Source: Rhodospirillales bacterium
GTDB lineage: Bacteria; Pseudomonadota; Alphaproteobacteria; Reyranellales; Reyranellaceae
Assembly: GCA_013205335.1 (NCBI GenBank)
Contig: JABMNB010000251.1
Span: forward strand, 1 to 8,782
DNA length: 8,782 bases
Reading direction: 5' to 3'
Under the pieces are notes generated by a model. That model was given only the letters and a program-made list of their open reading frames with translations. It did no database searches and was not told where the DNA came from. Position 1 is the stretch's first letter; every line of letters starts with the position of its first letter. The position numbers were made by a program, and so were the translations under genes. This document shows, piece after piece, positions 6,457 through 8,782 of this stretch.

Positions 6457-7683
6457 TCAGACTCCGCTCACGTCGAACATGTCGAGCAGCCCCTCGCCGT
6501 GGCTCGGGCCGCGATCGGCCGGCTGCCGGATCTCCGCCCCATTGGGGGCACCGTAGATCCAGAGCTGACCCGCGATCAGCTTCATCGTGCGATGCATCAC
6601 CCAGGGCCAGCCGAGGCCCAAGGTCAGCAGCACGATCAGGTAGTTCAGCACCAGGAAGCCCCACATCTGCCAGGTCGAAATGGCGGTGGCGAACAGCACG
6701 TTGCCGGCGCGGCTGTGGGTCACGAGGTAGCGCATCAGATAGGCCTGCCACCAGCAGCGCAGCGGCAGGATGAGCAGGCCGAACAGGAGATAAGCGCCGA
6801 ACGCGATGGCGAGCACCACCGCGACGGTGCGCAGGCTGGGATGAGAGAGCAGCTTCAGGAAATCGTCGGAGGAGACGCCGAAACTCTCGAGCGTTCCGCC
6901 GATCGCCATGAATGTGACGACGGCCGCGACAACCCAGGCCAGGATATTCAGGAAGTAGTAGCCGAGATAGCGGCCATAGATGTCGCCCGCACGGCCGGCG
7001 AAGGCGAAAGGCAAAGTCCCGACCCGTGCATTGGCGATGCGCGGGCGCGCCAGGTTTACCGACACGACGGGCGTCAGCAGATAGCCGGTCATGGCATTGG
7101 TGAACTGCAGGAAGGTCGCGGTGGCGCCATAGCCCCAGGCCGAGCCCGCCATGCCGCAGCGGATGCCTCGCCAGCGCGTGCGCGAAAGCCTGTAGCGCAG
7201 GCCGGCATAGTGGCCGACATAGGCCAGCGGAAAGCCGATCAGCACGACCGAGAGCGAGAACAGGTCGAACAGCCCGAAGCTCGCGAAGGGCTTCTCGTGG
7301 AAAACGTGGATCCACACCAGGTACATCAAGCCGGCCCATCCGCCGACCAGCAGCAGCGCCAGCAGGAAGCCGATCATCAGTTCCAGTCCGCGGCCGCGAT
7401 ACTCGAAGCGGTCGCCCAGCACGGAGAGGTGGTTCCAGACATAGCGCCGGATGCGGGTGCGGCCCCAGAAACGCGACCAGCCCAGGGTCACCAGCATCAG
7501 TGCGAGATGGCGCAGGTAGATGGAATAAAGCTCGCCCAGTTGCCCGTCATAGACCGGCCGGCTCGGCGCGAGATCGGGCGCCCACGGCGTGCCGGGCGCT
7601 GTCGCGGAACCTTGTGGGGGAGCAGCGGTGGGGGCAGCAGTCGGGGCAGCCGCCTGGACCCAGGGGGAAGACGCGTCGCTCAA
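6457..7683 (-). CDS. DUF898 / YjgN-family inner membrane protein
   Basis: The product has 408 residues. The first 40 or so are Pro/Ala-rich and low in complexity; YDGQLGELYSIYLRHL then opens the family domain. The pattern WSRFWGRTRIRRYVWNHLSVLGDRFEYRG is typical of YjgN/DUF898 membrane proteins. Hydrophobic segments are visible at roughly 103-125, 137-157, 253-275, 300-322 and 350-372. The family's molecular function is unknown. The domain looks internally duplicated: the opening block resembles FAGRAGDIYGRYLGYYFLNIL near 237. The start is TTG at 7683. The frame upstream is open to a stop at 7737 but has no ATG, GTG or other TTG, while GGAGG lies about ten bases before the TTG. An ATG deeper inside would cut into the conserved domain. 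It is the first gene of an operon with the M48 peptidase, which suggests a shared envelope role. Confidence 0.9.
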   Translation of the reverse strand: MSDASSPWVQAAAPTAAPTAAPPQGSATAPGTPWAPDLAPSRPVYDGQLGELYSIYLRHLALMLVTLGWSRFWGRTRIRRYVWNHLSVLGDRFEYRGRGLELMIGFLLALLLVGGWAGLMYLVWIHVFHEKPFASFGLFDLFSLSVVLIGFPLAYVGHYAGLRYRLSRTRWRGIRCGMAGSAWGYGATATFLQFTNAMTGYLLTPVVSVNLARPRIANARVGTLPFAFAGRAGDIYGRYLGYYFLNILAWVVAAVVTFMAIGGTLESFGVSSDDFLKLLSHPSLRTVAVVLAIAFGAYLLFGLLILPLRCWWQAYLMRYLVTHSRAGNVLFATAISTWQMWGFLVLNYLIVLLTLGLGWPWVMHRTMKLIAGQLWIYGAPNGAEIRQPADRGPSHGEGLLDMFDVSGV

Positions 7684-7718
7684 TCCCCTAATCCCTCCAC
7701 GGCACTGCGGTATTTTCC

Positions 7719-7735
7719 ATGCTGCGACGCAGCAT
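7719..7735. promoter_or_regulatory. Perfect 17-base palindrome, PhaR-like operator
   Basis: ATGCTGCGACGCAGCAT is an exact inverted repeat of eight bases around a single central base. Its core, CTGC-GAC-GCAG (7722-7732), matches the CTGC-N3-GCAG site reported for PhaR, the polyhydroxybutyrate-responsive repressor of Paracoccus and Rhodobacter. It sits in the 100-base divergent intergenic region, ending 48 bases before the ecm ATG and 35 bases upstream of the DUF898 start. It could therefore act on either promoter. The palindrome is seen; the regulator is inferred. Confidence 0.5.
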
Positions 7736-7783
7736 CAACTGGTGTAGGCAAGCTTACGCCAACCCGACTGTGAACCGCCACAC

Positions 7784-8782
7784 ATGACCGCACCGAGCCG
7801 CGACTCAAACCGCGACAAGCCCTGGCTCATTCGCACCTATGCCGGCCATTCCACGGCCGAGAAGTCGAACGAGCTGTATCGAACCAACCTCGCGCGTGGC
7901 CAGACCGGCCTCAGCGTGGCTTTCGACCTGCCGACGCAGACGGGATACGACAGCGACCATGTCCTGGCCAAGGGCGAGGTCGGCAAGGTCGGCGTGCCTG
8001 TTTCCCATCTCGGCGACATGCGCACGTTGTTCGACGGCATCCCGCTCGACCGGATGAACACGTCGATGACCATCAACGCGCCGGCCGCCTGGCTGCTCTC
8101 TCTATATATAGCGACCGGCGAGGCCCAGGGCGTCGAGCGTTCGAAGCTCCAGGGCACGACGCAGAACGACATCATCAAGGAATATCTTTCGCGCGGCACC
8201 TACATCTTCCCGCCCGAGCCGTCACTGCGCCTGACCGCCGACACGATCGGTTTCACCTACCGCGAGGTTCCCAAGTGGAACCCGATGAACGTCTGCAGCT
8301 ACCATCTGCAGGAAGCCGGCGCCACGCCCGTGCAGGAGCTGTCCTTCGCACTGGTCAACGCCATCGCCGTGCTCGACGCGGTGAAGGCGCGCGGCCAGGT
8401 GCCCGACGCCGACTTCCCCAAGGTGGTCGGCCGCATCTCGTTTTTCGTGAACGCAGGGATCCGCTTCATCACCGAGATGTGCAAGATGCGGGCGTTCGCG
8501 GAGATGTGGGAAGACATCACGCTCAACCGCTACGGCGTCGCCGATCCCAAGCAGCGCCTGTTCCGCTACGGCGTGCAGGTGAATTCGCTCGGCCTCACCG
8601 AGCAGCAGCCGGAGAACAACGTCTACCGCATCCTGCTCGAGATGCTGGCCGTGGTCATGAGCAAGAACGCCCGCGCCCGCTCTGTGCAACTCCCCGCCTG
8701 GAACGAGGCGCTGGGTCTGCCACGGCCGTGGGACCAGCAATGGTCGCTGCGCCTGCAGCAGATCGTGGCCTTCGAGACCGAC
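7784..8782 (+). CDS. ecm: Ethylmalonyl-CoA mutase, N-terminal half
   Basis: The frame runs from ATG 7784 to the window end, giving 333 codons of a protein normally about 650-680 residues long. The enzyme is B12-dependent and converts (2R)-ethylmalonyl-CoA to (2S)-methylsuccinyl-CoA in the ethylmalonyl-CoA pathway of acetyl-CoA assimilation; it is also called MeaA. The short N-terminus leads straight into WLIRTYAGHSTAEKSNELY, then GLSVAFDLPTQTGYDSDHVLAKGEVGKVGVPVSHLGDM and NPMNVCSYHLQEAGATP. Tyr19 and His174 align with the active-site Tyr and His of methylmalonyl-CoA mutase. The blocks DLPTQTGYDSDH (instead of DLATHRGYDSDH), YAGHS (instead of YAGFS) and WNPMNVCSYHLQ mark the ethylmalonyl branch. 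The C-terminal cobalamin-binding domain lies outside the window. No strong ribosome-binding site precedes the ATG, and the PhaR-like palindrome lies 48 bases upstream. Two rare codons (CTA, ATA) occur together near 8102-8110. Confidence 0.93.
   Translation, partial: MTAPSRDSNRDKPWLIRTYAGHSTAEKSNELYRTNLARGQTGLSVAFDLPTQTGYDSDHVLAKGEVGKVGVPVSHLGDMRTLFDGIPLDRMNTSMTINAPAAWLLSLYIATGEAQGVERSKLQGTTQNDIIKEYLSRGTYIFPPEPSLRLTADTIGFTYREVPKWNPMNVCSYHLQEAGATPVQELSFALVNAIAVLDAVKARGQVPDADFPKVVGRISFFVNAGIRFITEMCKMRAFAEMWEDITLNRYGVADPKQRLFRYGVQVNSLGLTEQQPENNVYRILLEMLAVVMSKNARARSVQLPAWNEALGLPRPWDQQWSLRLQQIVAFETD

Noticed and set aside
6455..7339. Upstream extension of the M48 peptidase frame
   Set aside because: It is an Arg/Pro-rich out-of-frame shadow of the DUF898 gene; the M48 domain architecture starts at ATG 6454.
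6499..7773. Long plus-strand open frame of 424 residues
   Set aside because: It is antisense to the DUF898 gene, with a His/Gln/Arg-rich composition typical of reverse-complement shadows in GC-rich DNA.
8222..8740. Minus-strand open frame of 172 residues
   Set aside because: It is antisense to the well-conserved ethylmalonyl-CoA mutase.

Overview
The window looks like chromosomal DNA of a GC-rich alphaproteobacterium. I base this on codon usage, a DctPQM-type TRAP transporter, an ethylmalonyl-CoA mutase (the ethylmalonyl-CoA pathway is typical of many Alphaproteobacteria and some actinomycetes), and a YjgN/DUF898 plus M48 peptidase pair. I cannot fix the genus; a member of the Rhodospirillales or Hyphomicrobiales is the best guess. 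There is no rRNA, tRNA, CRISPR array, insertion sequence, phage gene or recognisable defence island.

Layout. Positions 1-371 (+) hold the C-terminal end of a patatin-like phospholipase. Positions 372-766 are non-coding and contain a well-formed sigma-54 (-24/-12) promoter at 705-720. It is preceded by a pair of GGAWWTCCAC boxes that could be enhancer sites. Positions 767-3714 (+) are a TRAP transporter operon: the periplasmic binding protein DctP, a terminator-like hairpin, then DctQ and DctM overlapping by ATGA. Positions 3715-3920 carry no gene. Positions 3921-4800 (-) hold a broken ATP-grasp ligase gene. An in-frame TAG splits it, and its only sensible start codon is one base out of frame, at a run of four C/G. 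Divergent from it, 4839-5378 (+) encodes a short chlorite-dismutase-family haem protein that keeps the proximal His and distal Arg. Convergent with that, 5393-7683 (-) is a two-gene operon: a DUF898 membrane protein (TTG start), then an M48 zinc metallopeptidase. Positions 7784-8782 (+) are the first half of ethylmalonyl-CoA mutase, which runs off the window. Its upstream region holds a perfect 17-base palindrome matching the CTGC-N3-GCAG operator described for PhaR, the polyhydroxybutyrate regulator.

How it fits together. The TRAP operon is a self-contained uptake system, probably for an organic acid, switched by RpoN and an activator that is not encoded here. The hairpin after dctP would let the binding protein be made in excess over the membrane subunits. 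The mutase belongs to acetyl-CoA assimilation. A PhaR-type site in front of it would link that pathway to PHB storage, since both draw on acetoacetyl-CoA and 3-hydroxybutyryl-CoA. I see no new multi-gene system. The most useful observations are the regulatory sites, the decayed ATP-grasp gene and the catalytically intact-looking chlorite dismutase homologue.
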